Assembly: GCF_900099965.1 (NCBI RefSeq)
Contig: NZ_FNDJ01000017.1
Span: 186,001-250,000, forward strand
From: Nonomuraea jiangxiensis
Lineage (GTDB): Bacteria > Actinomycetota > Actinomycetes > Streptosporangiales > Streptosporangiaceae
Reading direction: 5' to 3'
DNA: 64,000 nt
Under the pieces are notes generated by a model. It searched no databases, was not told where the DNA came from, and worked only from the letters and a program-made list of their open reading frames with translations. The stretch's first letter is position 1. Each line of letters opens with the position of its first letter. Both the position numbers and the translations under genes were made by a program. Below are positions 50,636-59,486 of this stretch, piece after piece.

Positions 50636-50659
50636 GGGAGGGCCCGGGCGGGCCCTCCC
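50636..50659 (-). terminator. Hairpin after arc
   Basis: A perfect 10 bp stem (GGGAGGGCCC and its complement) with GGGC loop lies 13 bp downstream of the arc stop. It may also end hypF-side transcription in the reverse direction, where GTTTTCC follows. Confidence 0.7.
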
Positions 50660-50671
50660 GTTTTCCGTGGT

Positions 50672-52435
50672 TCAGAGGTACTGGCCGGTGTTGGCGACGG
50701 TGTCGATGGAACGGCCGGCCTCGGTGCCCTGCTTGCCGGAGACGAGCGTGCGGATGTAGACGATCCGCTCGCCCTTCTTGCCGGAGATGCGGGCCCAGTC
50801 GTCGGGGTTGGTGGTGTTGGGCAGGTCCTCGTTCTCGGAGAACTCGTCCACGCAGGCCGTGAGCAGGTGCTGCACCCGCAGGCCCTTCTGGCCGCTCTCG
50901 AGGAACTGCTTGATGGCCATCTTCTTGCCCCGGTCGACGATGTTCTGGATCATCGCGCCGGAGTTGAAGTCCTTGAAGTAGAGGACTTCCTTGTCGCCGT
51001 TGGCGTAGGTCACCTCGAGGAAGCGGTTTTCCTCGCTCTCGGTGTACATCCGCTCGACGACGCTCTGGATCATGCCCTGGATGGTGGCCCCGCGGGAGTT
51101 GCCGTGCTCCGCCAGGTCATCGGGGTGCAGGGGAAGGTCGGCGATGAGGTATTTGGAGAAGATGTCCTTGGCCGCCTCGGCGTCCGGCCGCTCGATCTTG
51201 ATCTTGACGTCCAGGCGGCCGGGCCGCAGGATCGCCGGGTCGATCATGTCCTCGCGGTTGGAGGCGCCGATGACGATGACGTTCTCCAGGCCCTCGACGC
51301 CGTCGATCTCCGACAGCAGCTGGGGGACGATCGTGTTCTCGACGTCGGAGGACACGCCGGAGCCTCGGGTGCGGAAGATCGAGTCCATCTCGTCGAAGAA
51401 CACGATCACCGGGGTGCCTTCCGAGGCCTTCTCGCGGGCACGCTGGAAGACCAGGCGGATGTGCCGTTCGGTCTCGCCGACGTACTTGTTGAGCAGCTCG
51501 GGGCCCTTGATGTTGAGGAAGAAGCTCTTGCCGGACTGGCCGGTCTTCTCCGCGACCTGCTTGGCCAGGGAGTTGGCGACGGCCTTGGCGATGAGCGTCT
51601 TGCCGCAGCCGGGCGGTCCGTACAGGAGCACGCCCTTGGGGGGCCGCAGCTTGTGCTCGCGGAACAGGTCGGCGTGCAGGTAGGGCAGCTCGATGGCGTC
51701 CCTGATCTGCTCGATCTGCCGCATCAGGCCGCCGATCTCCTCGTAGGAGATGTCGGGGACCTCTTCGAGCACGAGCTCTTCGACTTCGGACTTGGGTATG
51801 CGCTCGTAGACGTAGCCGGAGCGCGGCTCGAGCAGGAGCGAGTCGCCGGCCCTGATGGGCTGGCCGACCAGCGACTCGGCCAGCCGCACGACGCGCTCTT
51901 CGTCGGCGTGCGAGATGACCAGGGCCCGCTTGCCCTCGTCGAGCAGTTCTTTGAGCATCACGATCTCGCCGACCTCTTCGTAGCCGAGCGCCTCGACCAC
52001 GTTGAGGGCCTCGTTGAGCATGACCTCCTGGCCACGCCGCAGCGAGTCGACGTCGACGGCAGGGCTGACGTTCACCCGGAGCTTGCGGCCTCCGGTGAAC
52101 ACCTCGATCGTGCCGTCTTCTCGGGCCTCGAGGAAGGTGCCGAAGCCGGATGGCGGCTGCGCCAGCCGGTCGACCTCCTCCTTGAGGGCGACGATCTGGT
52201 CCCTGGCCTCCTTGAGGGTTGCCACCAGGCGCTCGTTCTGGCCTGTCACGGCCGCGAGATTCGCCTGTGCCTCATGGAGACGCTCTTCGAGGACCCTGGC
52301 CTGACGGGGTGACTCGGCCAGTTTCCGCCTCAGCGCGGTGATCTCCTCCTGGAGGAAGGAGACCTGTGTTGAAAGATCAGCGACCTCCCGTTCGCGCTGC
52401 GCGGCTCGAGCCTCAGCATCATCGCGAGCTGCCAC
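50672..52435 (-). CDS. arc: Proteasome-activating AAA ATPase ARC (Mpa)
   Basis: A 587-residue AAA+ unfoldase that feeds pupylated proteins to the 20S core. It has an N-terminal coiled coil (about 15-75) that binds Pup, an OB region, one AAA+ domain with Walker A GPPGCGKT and Walker B FFDEMDS, and a C-terminal end GQYL, the proteasome gate-opening tail. The GTG at 52435 follows AAGGAGG. It lies 204 bp from trmI. Confidence 0.96.
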   Translation of the reverse strand: MAARDDAEARAAQREREVADLSTQVSFLQEEITALRRKLAESPRQARVLEERLHEAQANLAAVTGQNERLVATLKEARDQIVALKEEVDRLAQPPSGFGTFLEAREDGTIEVFTGGRKLRVNVSPAVDVDSLRRGQEVMLNEALNVVEALGYEEVGEIVMLKELLDEGKRALVISHADEERVVRLAESLVGQPIRAGDSLLLEPRSGYVYERIPKSEVEELVLEEVPDISYEEIGGLMRQIEQIRDAIELPYLHADLFREHKLRPPKGVLLYGPPGCGKTLIAKAVANSLAKQVAEKTGQSGKSFFLNIKGPELLNKYVGETERHIRLVFQRAREKASEGTPVIVFFDEMDSIFRTRGSGVSSDVENTIVPQLLSEIDGVEGLENVIVIGASNREDMIDPAILRPGRLDVKIKIERPDAEAAKDIFSKYLIADLPLHPDDLAEHGNSRGATIQGMIQSVVERMYTESEENRFLEVTYANGDKEVLYFKDFNSGAMIQNIVDRGKKMAIKQFLESGQKGLRVQHLLTACVDEFSENEDLPNTTNPDDWARISGKKGERIVYIRTLVSGKQGTEAGRSIDTVANTGQYL

Positions 52436-52639
52436 GCCCCGTCACCTCCTTCCCAGTCGAGGGCGACTACTTAGGACCTTACCTATCTCGGGCCCCTCCG
52501 TAACCTGGCCGGGCAGTGTTCGTCGAGTGACATTCAGTGTTCGTTGAATAATCCCTAATAGTGCGTTTAATACTCCCAGCATATGAACACGGCGATCTGT
52601 TCCCGTGTCACGCACGAACGCACCCTCGTAGCCAAATTG

Positions 52640-53491
52640 TCATAGTTCCTCGGTCGTCCCCTTCGGTCGGCGACGGCGCGGCGGCGGGGTCACGCCGTCG
52701 GCCATGCGGCGGGCGGTGACGAGGAACCCGGTGTGCCCGATCATCCGATGATCGGGTCGTACCGCGAGCCCTTCGACATGCCAGTCGCGAACCAGGGTCT
52801 CCCACGCATGCGGCTCGGTGAAACACCCATGATCGCGAATGACCTCGACCGTCTTGGACATCTGGGTCGTGGTGGCCACATAACAGCAGATCACGCCGCC
52901 CGGGGTGAGGGCCTTGGCGGCGGCGTCGACGCACTCCCAGGGGGCGAGCATGTCGAGGATGACGCGGTCGACGTCGATCTCGTCGATGGAGGCCACCAGG
53001 TCGCCGACGACCAGGCGCCAGTTGGCCTCCATGGACTCGCCGTAGAACTTCTCCACGTTCTTGCGCGCCACGTCGGCGAAGTCCTCGCGCCTCTCGTAGG
53101 AGGTGACGTGGCCCTCGGGGCCGACGGCGCGCAGCAGGAAGCAGGTCAGGGCGCCGGAGCCGACACCGGCCTCGACGACGCGGGCGCCGGGGAAGATGTC
53201 GGCCATGCCGACGATCATCGAGGCGTCCTTGGGGTAGATGACGGCCGCGCCGCGCGGCATGGCGAGCGTGTAGTCCTGCAGCAGGTGGCGGAAGGCGAGG
53301 TATTGGGTGCCGCCGGAGGAGCGCACGACGGAGCCTTCAGGCTGCCCGATCAGGTCGCTGTGCGGGATGGCGCCCTTGTGGGTGTGGAAGACGCCGTCCT
53401 CTTTGAGCGTGATCGTGTGGCGCTTGTTCTTGGGGTCGGTGAGCTGCACCTGATCCCCGGCTCGGAAAGGCCCATGCCTGCGGAAACCCAT
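52640..53491 (-). CDS. trmI: tRNA (adenine-N1)-58 methyltransferase TrmI
   Basis: A 283-residue SAM-dependent methyltransferase that forms m1A58 in tRNA. VVEAGVGSGALTCFLL is the SAM-binding motif I and VILDMLAPWECVD motif IV. The Met at 53491 gives MGFRRHGPFRAGDQVQL, the family start; the open extension to 53659 is not supported. It precedes arc on the same strand, as in mycobacteria. Confidence 0.94.
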   Translation of the reverse strand: MGFRRHGPFRAGDQVQLTDPKNKRHTITLKEDGVFHTHKGAIPHSDLIGQPEGSVVRSSGGTQYLAFRHLLQDYTLAMPRGAAVIYPKDASMIVGMADIFPGARVVEAGVGSGALTCFLLRAVGPEGHVTSYERREDFADVARKNVEKFYGESMEANWRLVVGDLVASIDEIDVDRVILDMLAPWECVDAAAKALTPGGVICCYVATTTQMSKTVEVIRDHGCFTEPHAWETLVRDWHVEGLAVRPDHRMIGHTGFLVTARRMADGVTPPPRRRRPKGTTEEL

Positions 53492-53546
53492 GGCCGCAAG
53501 GTTATAGGGCTTTCGGGTGCGTCCGGACGCGCGATATCTATGGGTG

Positions 53547-54641
53547 ATGCTCCCGCGCGACGTGATCTCCACCGGCTCCCTCATCCTGCGGCCTCCCCTG
53601 GCGGGGGACGCCGGGACGATCGCGCGGATGTGCGCGGATCCGGTGACGGCGCGGTTCATGCCGTTACTGCCGATCCCGTACGCGCTGGAGCACGCGCGCG
53701 ATCACCTGGAGGACGCGGCGGCGCGGTGGGCGGGCGGCGGGGCGGAGTTCGCGATCACGGAGAGCGACCGGGTCGTCGGCCTGGTCTGGGCCGGGCCGCC
53801 GGATCACTGGGGCGTGACGGAGCTGGGCTACCTGGTGGCGCCGTGGGCGCGGGGCAAGAACGTGGCGGGGACGGCGGCCAGGGCGGTGACGGACTGGCTG
53901 TTCGACCAGGGGGTGCGCCGGGTCGAGCTGCAGGCCGAGGTGGAGAACGTGGCGAGCCTGCGGGTGGCGTACAAGGCGGGGTTCCGGGAGGAGGGGCGGC
54001 GGCGGGACGCCGTCCGGCTGCGGGACGGGCGCTGGGTGGACTTCGTCACCTTCGGCCGGCTCCGGGGGGATGCGGTCGGCCCGCCGGAGCAGTACCTGCC
54101 GTTCTTCGACGGCGGTGAGCTGGGCGACGGCGTGGTGCGGCTGACGCCGCTGGCCGTGGAGGACGCCGGGGAGTTCCACCGGATGCTGGCCGAGCCGACC
54201 GTGGCGGCCTACTTCATGGGGACCCCTGGCACGCTGGAGGACGACGAGCGGCGGTGCCGGTACACCGGTTACTGGTGGGTGTCGGGGCAGCGGGTCGAGC
54301 TGGCGATCCGGGACGCGGAGTCGGCGGCGTTCGCCGGGCATCTGCAGCTGATGCAGGTGGTGCCGGCGCTGGGGCAGGCGATGGTCGGCTATTCGCTGCT
54401 GCCGGAGTTCCGGGGGAAGGGGTTCATGACGCGGGCGGTGGGGCTGCTGGCGGGGTGGGCGTTCGCGCGTACGCCGCTGCACCGCCTCGTGGCCGGGACC
54501 GAGGCGGGCAACACGGCCTCGCAGAGGGTGCTGGAGCGGGCCGGGTTCCGGCGGGAGGGCGTGCAGCGGGAGCTGTTCCCCAAGCGGGACGGCACGCGGG
54601 TGGACGACGTGCAGTGGGCGCTGCTGCGGCCGCCGGCGTAG
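53547..54641 (+). CDS. Tandem GNAT acetyltransferase
   Basis: A 364-residue protein with two GNAT domains. The first contains ELGYLVAPWARGKNVAG, the second VGYSLLPEFRGKGFMTRAV, each with the acetyl-CoA-binding R/K-G-x-G/A pattern. Substrates are unknown. The ATG at 53547 is inferred; divergent from trmI by 55 bp. Third positions in this gene are predominantly G. Confidence 0.88.
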   Translation: MLPRDVISTGSLILRPPLAGDAGTIARMCADPVTARFMPLLPIPYALEHARDHLEDAAARWAGGGAEFAITESDRVVGLVWAGPPDHWGVTELGYLVAPWARGKNVAGTAARAVTDWLFDQGVRRVELQAEVENVASLRVAYKAGFREEGRRRDAVRLRDGRWVDFVTFGRLRGDAVGPPEQYLPFFDGGELGDGVVRLTPLAVEDAGEFHRMLAEPTVAAYFMGTPGTLEDDERRCRYTGYWWVSGQRVELAIRDAESAAFAGHLQLMQVVPALGQAMVGYSLLPEFRGKGFMTRAVGLLAGWAFARTPLHRLVAGTEAGNTASQRVLERAGFRREGVQRELFPKRDGTRVDDVQWALLRPPA

Positions 54642-54822
54642 GGTGCCGGTCGCAGGTGACGGCGCGGCGCCGGAGGAGCCCGGCCCGAAAATTGGTAAAA
54701 ATCCCGATTTCCAGTTGAGGGCTAGTCAAGCGCCGCGTCGAGGGTGATAGTCAGGACACCCGCACTTGGGCATCGCGTGATCGGGGTGCGCGATCTCATC
54801 CCCTCCGCACAGGGCCACCGCC

Positions 54823-55320
54823 ATGCCACACAACCGTGTCGACGTCGCCATGCGCGAACTCATCGCCCTCTTCTCCTGCCTGGAGAGCGCGGACCTGGTC
54901 GATCGGCTGGCCCGGACCGCCGCCGCCGTCGCCGGAACCACCTACGCGGGCCTCGTGCGCGTGGACGCGCTGCGGCAGGAGGCGCACTGCATGCACCTGC
55001 ACGCCCCCGCCGGGGATCCGCTGCGGATGCGGCGGTGGCTGGCCGAATCGGGGGTGCTGAAGGAGTTGGCGGCCTCGTCGGCCACGGTGCTGCTGGTGCA
55101 GGGCCGGTCGGTGGGCGAGCCGGGGTTCCTGGCGACTCCTGTGCCGGCGGCGATGGTGGACCACACGTTCGTGTGGGTCGCGGGGCGGGCGTTCGGCGAC
55201 GGGGACGCGCACCTGCTGAGCCGGTTCGCGACGGCCGCCGGGCGGGCGCTGGAGGCGGCGAGCGGGCTCGAGGCGGCGGTGCGCCTGTTACGGGGCGTAC
55301 GGGCTTTCCGACCGGCCTAG
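54823..55320 (+). CDS. GAF-like hypothetical protein
   Basis: A 165-residue protein resembling a GAF domain: ELIALFSCLESADLVDRLARTAAAVAG then GLVRVDALRQEAHCMHLHA, with a C-terminal helix. It has no kinase or output domain. It starts at ATG 54823 or 54850. The function is unknown; possibly small-molecule or redox sensing. Confidence 0.55.
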   Translation: MPHNRVDVAMRELIALFSCLESADLVDRLARTAAAVAGTTYAGLVRVDALRQEAHCMHLHAPAGDPLRMRRWLAESGVLKELAASSATVLLVQGRSVGEPGFLATPVPAAMVDHTFVWVAGRAFGDGDAHLLSRFATAAGRALEAASGLEAAVRLLRGVRAFRPA

Positions 55321-55976
55321 CCACGGGTCCAGCCATGAGGCCGGACCGGATACCTGGAATTCGGCCGGCCGGCCACGCGACGACATTACTCCCGAATTGC
55401 TCCCCCTGGCCGGCCGCCCACTCTGCCCTTATGAAATATCCCTTAAAGCCCCAATATTTCATTAGAAAGCGCAATACAGCCTGTATCGGCCGCCTCCCCG
55501 AGGCTCTGGACCGCCGCCTCCGACGCGCTTCCCGTCGCCTGAAGCCCCCGGGTTTCCGGCATGCGTGCGCCCACCTCCCCCGGGGCCGGCGTCCAACGGT
55601 CGCCGCTTATCCCACCACCGCTAAAGACGTCGTGGCCGCCTTCACCGGGGCGTGGAAACGCGACCTGGACGATCACCATTTCGCGACATCGGCGCAATCT
55701 GCCTTTATGGGGACCTGGCCATTCGCCGGGCTGTGGCGAAACGGGAGGGTCAGGCGGCCTCGCGTCCGCATTGGAGGTCACCAGAGCACGATGTGACCGC
55801 CCAGCGGGACCTTGCCAGAACCGCGACCCCGACCCATACGACACGAGCCACCCCGGCAGGACTTACCGGAGCCACGACCCTGGCCCGCACGACACGAGCC
55901 ACTCGGGCGGGAGATCCCGGAGTGGCCACCGAACGTGAGCCGCCTCTTCCGAGGGCTTGGGGTAGCGTGGCGGCTC
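55321..55976. other. Intergenic stretch without a supported gene
   Basis: No gene was supported. A relatively A/T-rich stretch lies at about 55430-55490 with a 7 bp inverted repeat GAAATAT/ATATTTC. A 51 bp tandem repeat lies at 55819-55922. Confidence 0.45.
55819..55922. repeat. 51 bp imperfect tandem repeat upstream of the SDR gene
   Basis: Two adjacent degenerate copies share a CACGACACGAGCCAC-type core. One frame would read a Pro/Arg repeat (EPRPRPIRHEPPRQDLP and EPRPWPARHEPLGREIP) in phase with the SDR gene downstream. Confidence 0.55.
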
Positions 55977-56807
55977 GTGAGGGTTCTCGTCGTCGGTGGG
56001 AGCGGGTTTCTCGGCGGCGAGCTCGTACGCCATTGCTCGGCGGCGGGTCACGAGGTGGGCGCGACCTACCTGACCAAACCCGGCGGGAGTTCCGGGGTGG
56101 AGTGGCTGGCTCTGGACGTGCGGTCGCGGGCGGCCGTGGCGGAGGTCTTCGAGGGGTTCCGGCCGGAGGTGACGGTGAACGCCGCCTACCGTCAGGCGGA
56201 CTGGGCGAGCACGGCGGACGGGGCGGCGTACGTCGCCCTGGGGGTGTCGCGGGTGGGCGGGCGGCTGGTGCACGTGTCGAGCGACGCCGTCTTCTCGGGT
56301 GCCGTGGCCTCCTATGACGAGAGGTCGGTGCCCGATCCGATCACCCCGTACGGGGCCGCCAAGGCGGCGGCGGAGACGGCCGTGCGGGCCGTGGTGCCGG
56401 ACGCCGTGGTCGCCAGGACGTCGCTGATCGTCGGCAACGGCGAGTCCGTGCACGAGTCGTTCGTGCACGCGCTGGCCACCGGGCGACGGGACGGGGTGCT
56501 GTTCACCGACGACGTACGGTGCCCGGTACACGTCGCCGACCTGGCGGCGGCGCTGCTGGAGGCGGCGGTGCGCGGCCTCTCCGGCATCCTGCACGTGGCA
56601 GGGGCCGACGCACTGAGCCGCTACGACCTGGGCACCCTCATCGCCCGCCGCGACGGCCTCGACGCCTCCCGACTCCCCACCGGCCGCCGAGCCGACACCG
56701 ACCTCCCTGGCCCCCTGGACGTGCGCCTGAACTGTACGGCCACCCAGCAACGCCTGCAGACCCGCCTGCGCGGCGCCCGCGAGTTCCTGACCCCACCCGA
56801 CCCGTAA
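55977..56807 (+). CDS. RmlD-like SDR (dTDP-4-dehydrorhamnose reductase family)
   Basis: A 276-residue Rossmann-fold protein. VLVVGGSGFLGGELVRH is the nucleotide-binding loop at the N-terminus; VHVSSDAVFSG has the active-site Ser and YGAAKAAAE provides the Tyr-Lys pair. RmlD enzymes reduce dTDP-4-keto sugars, but this paralogue could act on another substrate. GTG 55977 is preferred since the frame is open back to 55812 through a repeated Pro/Arg segment. Its last part is copied three times downstream. Confidence 0.85.
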   Translation: MRVLVVGGSGFLGGELVRHCSAAGHEVGATYLTKPGGSSGVEWLALDVRSRAAVAEVFEGFRPEVTVNAAYRQADWASTADGAAYVALGVSRVGGRLVHVSSDAVFSGAVASYDERSVPDPITPYGAAKAAAETAVRAVVPDAVVARTSLIVGNGESVHESFVHALATGRRDGVLFTDDVRCPVHVADLAAALLEAAVRGLSGILHVAGADALSRYDLGTLIARRDGLDASRLPTGRRADTDLPGPLDVRLNCTATQQRLQTRLRGAREFLTPPDP

Positions 56808-57400
56808 CCCTGCCACCCAAGCCCGTGACCCCTGCCACCCCAGCTTGTGACCTCCGCCACCCCGGCCGCCGAGCCGACACTGGCCTGCCTGGGCCGCTGG
56901 ACGTGCCGCTGGACCGCGCGGCCACCCGGTAACGCCTGCGCACCCGCCCGCGCGGCGCCCGCGAGTTCCTGACCCCACCCGACCCGTAACCCCGCCACCG
57001 TGGCCCGTGACCCTGCCACCGGCCCGTGACCTCTGCCACCCGGCCCGTGACCCCTGCCACCCCGGCCGCCGAGCCGACACCGACCTGCCTGGGCCGCTGG
57101 ACCGCGCGGCCACCCGGCAACGCCTGCGCACCCGCCCGCGCGGCTCCCACGAGTTTCTGGCCCCGCCCTGCCCGTAACCCTGCCACCCCAGCGCGTGACC
57201 CTGCCACTGGCCCGTGACCCCTGCTACCCCGGCCGCCAGGCCCACACCGACCTGCCTGGGCCGCTGGACGTGCCGCTGGACCGCGCGGCCACCCGGCAAC
57301 GCCTGCGCACCCGCCCGCGCGGCCCCCGCGAGTTCCTAGCCCTGGCCCTGCCCGTGACCCTTCCGCCCCGGCCCGTGATCCGGCCGCCCCGGCCACCCAG
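56682..57400 (+). repeat. Tandem degenerate copies of the SDR gene 3' end
   Basis: The 3' end of the SDR gene (starting 56682) is repeated at 56864, 57064 and 57231, with periods of about 182, 200 and 167 bp. Each copy contains the GGCCGCCGAGCC start, CGGCCACCCGGCAACGCCTG, and ends near CCCGTAACC or CCCGTGACC. Smaller CGTGACCCCTGCCACC repeats lie between. Copy 3 has a 12 bp in-phase deletion relative to the others. Only the first is within the gene. Confidence 0.9.
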
Positions 57401-57647
57401 TGAGGCGGGGGCTCACGTGACCCAGACGGCTGGCAAGGCGCAGACCCCGCGCCACCCGATCTGGTCCCTGCCGACGCAGTGGGACACCCCGCCACCTGAT
57501 CCCGTCCGGCCCCGCCGTGGAATCGCCTCTGCCGCCTGATCGCGTTCCAGGCGCGGCCATGGGAACGCCCGCGCCCCTCACCGGGACACGGGCGTTCGCC
57601 GGAAGCCGGAAGCCGGAGACCGGAGGCCGGGAATCCGAAAGGGGCGG
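57401..57647. other. Gap between the repeats and the FHA gene
   Basis: GC-rich and Pro/Arg-like in several frames; no supported gene. The convergent FHA gene stop is at 57648. Confidence 0.4.
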
Positions 57648-59147
57648 TTATCCCCGGTGTGCCTCGAAGCGGAGGGTGCGGGAGACGCCGACGCGGACCG
57701 TGGTGCCCGGGGCGATGGTGACGGGCTCGTTGGGCGGGATGTCGTAGAAGTTGGGGTCGCCGGGCGGCTGGATCTGGGTGCCGTTGACCGACCCCAGATC
57801 GACCAGGTTGACGTCCCAGCCGTCCAGCGCCACCCGCAGGTGCCGGCGTGACACCGAGCCGTCCGGACTGGTCACCTTGGCGGGCCTGGCGCTGCCGCCG
57901 GCCACCTCGGGTGCCCGCTCGGGGTCGCGCCCCAGCAGGTAGTCGCTCTCCAGGGGCAGCGCCGTCCCGTCGTCCAGGATGAGGACGCCGAGCGAGGGGC
58001 GCGGGCCCTTGTAGGGGACGAGGGTGCGGTGCACCAGGGCGATGCCGCAGACGGCGCAGTAGGGCGAGCGGGGGTCGTTGAAGTGGTCGTTCTTGCAGTC
58101 GACGCCGTAGACCAGCGGGCGGTCACCGTGCTCGGCCGGCTGCTGGTCCTGCGGCTGGCCGGAGTGGTCGAAGTGGTCGGGCGGCCCGAGCACGGGCGGC
58201 GCGGCGTGGTCGTAGGGGTCCGGCGGGCCCATGTGCTGCTGGGCCTGCTGGTCGGCGACGCCGTTGTTGGAGGGCTGCTCGTCGTAGGAGGGGAACTGCT
58301 GCGGCTCGGGAAGGGGCGGCGGCTGCTCCTGCGAGCCCAGATAGGGCGGCGGCTCGGGCGAGCCCAGGTAGGGGGACTGCTCCGGGGGCTGGTAGGAGGG
58401 CTCCTGCGGGGGGAGGTAGGGCGCCTGCTGCTCCGGGGGCGTGTGGTACTGCTGCTGCTCCGGCGGGGTGGAGTAGAGGGGCGGCTGCTCCACGGGGGCG
58501 GGCTGCGGGCCGGAGGGCTGGCCCTGCGGGGCGTGCGGCTGGTCGATCAGCGGGTAGGGCGGCCGCTCCACGGGGGCGGGCGGCGGCTGCATCAGGTCCG
58601 GCTCGATGTGGTAGGCCGTGTTCGGCATCTCGCTGGTCAGGTGCCTAGACGGGGCGGAAGCGGGGGCGGCGGGGCGGTCGGTGAGGTCGCCGACGAGGCC
58701 GCCGCCGTGCACCACACCGCTTTCGAGGCGGACCGCGGGGTGCGGGTGGCCGGCGCCGGGCAGGCTGAGCTCGACGCGCTCCACGGGGCCGGAGACGAGC
58801 CGGTCGGCCCAGGTCAGGGAGTCGCTGCCGGCCAGCCGGGTCTCGCCGGAGGGGGTGCCGATGGTGGCCGCGGCCGAGCCGCTGACCAGGACGGCCACGC
58901 CGCTGCCGACGGGGCCGGCGACCGCGCAGGTGGCCGGGTCGCCCGCCATGTTGGCCGCGAGGACCTGCGCCGCGCGGCGGGCCAGCGCCCGCCCGTCGCC
59001 GCCGGAGGCCGCCGTCTCGCGCAGCGCGTTGAGCAGGTCGTCGGCCGCGGCCTCGTTGGCGTCGCACACCAGCAGCAGGCCGCCCTCGTAGGCGACGAGC
59101 CCGTTTCCAGGAAGCGGACGCACCACTCCGAAGCCTTGGTCGGTCAT
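57648..59147 (-). CDS. FHA-domain protein with long Pro/Gln-rich linker
   Basis: A 499-residue protein. The C-terminus (from about 410) is an FHA domain (LLGRDPER, SVSRRHLRV, DLGSVNGTQI) that binds phosphothreonine. A small CxxC/CxxC zinc-ribbon-like element (DCKNDHFNDPRSPYCAVCG) lies before it. The middle is a long Pro/Gln/Tyr-rich linker; the N-terminus is a globular domain without an identified match. Such proteins often work with Ser/Thr kinases; none is in the window. Confidence 0.88.
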   Translation of the reverse strand: MTDQGFGVVRPLPGNGLVAYEGGLLLVCDANEAAADDLLNALRETAASGGDGRALARRAAQVLAANMAGDPATCAVAGPVGSGVAVLVSGSAAATIGTPSGETRLAGSDSLTWADRLVSGPVERVELSLPGAGHPHPAVRLESGVVHGGGLVGDLTDRPAAPASAPSRHLTSEMPNTAYHIEPDLMQPPPAPVERPPYPLIDQPHAPQGQPSGPQPAPVEQPPLYSTPPEQQQYHTPPEQQAPYLPPQEPSYQPPEQSPYLGSPEPPPYLGSQEQPPPLPEPQQFPSYDEQPSNNGVADQQAQQHMGPPDPYDHAAPPVLGPPDHFDHSGQPQDQQPAEHGDRPLVYGVDCKNDHFNDPRSPYCAVCGIALVHRTLVPYKGPRPSLGVLILDDGTALPLESDYLLGRDPERAPEVAGGSARPAKVTSPDGSVSRRHLRVALDGWDVNLVDLGSVNGTQIQPPGDPNFYDIPPNEPVTIAPGTTVRVGVSRTLRFEAHRG

Positions 59148-59486
59148 GCGTCCTCCCTCAAGACGACCGTGCTGCGCTCATTGGTGCCTTCGCTGCGCTC
59201 GGTCACTCAACTCTCCTCCCCGGAAGCCGGCGATATGACGGCACCCCGCACTGCCGTGCCGGCCACCAGCCATACGTACCCAGACGACGAGGCGCTGTCG
59301 CGGCCTCCTCGTCTCGATTCGGTGAACCGGTGGACCGCCACAAGCCCCTTAACTGTGCAAGTCTGGCCAAACAGCACACTATCGGCCAGTCGTCGCATCG
59401 CAGAAATCGCCGGAACCTGCCCCGGCCGCCCGAAACTGCTGCACACGACCCTATCCGGGGGCCGCCGCATAAACGAGTGGGACAAA
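59148..59486. other. Gap between FHA and M50 genes
   Basis: Expected promoter region for the FHA gene. The sequence holds the near-repeat GCTGCGCTCxTTGGT/GCTGCGCTCGGT. No gene or RNA recognised. Confidence 0.35.

Noticed and set aside
55443..55844. 133-codon minus-strand frame
   Set aside because: Crosses an A/T-rich stretch and the tandem repeat, with no start signal or recognised sequence.
56864..57400. Separate small genes in the SDR 3' repeats
   Set aside because: Each open piece is a fragment copy of the SDR end and has no start signal.
59207..59485. 92-codon minus-strand frame between FHA and M50 genes
   Set aside because: No ribosome site, no domain, and the composition is not convincingly coding; it is more likely the FHA promoter region.
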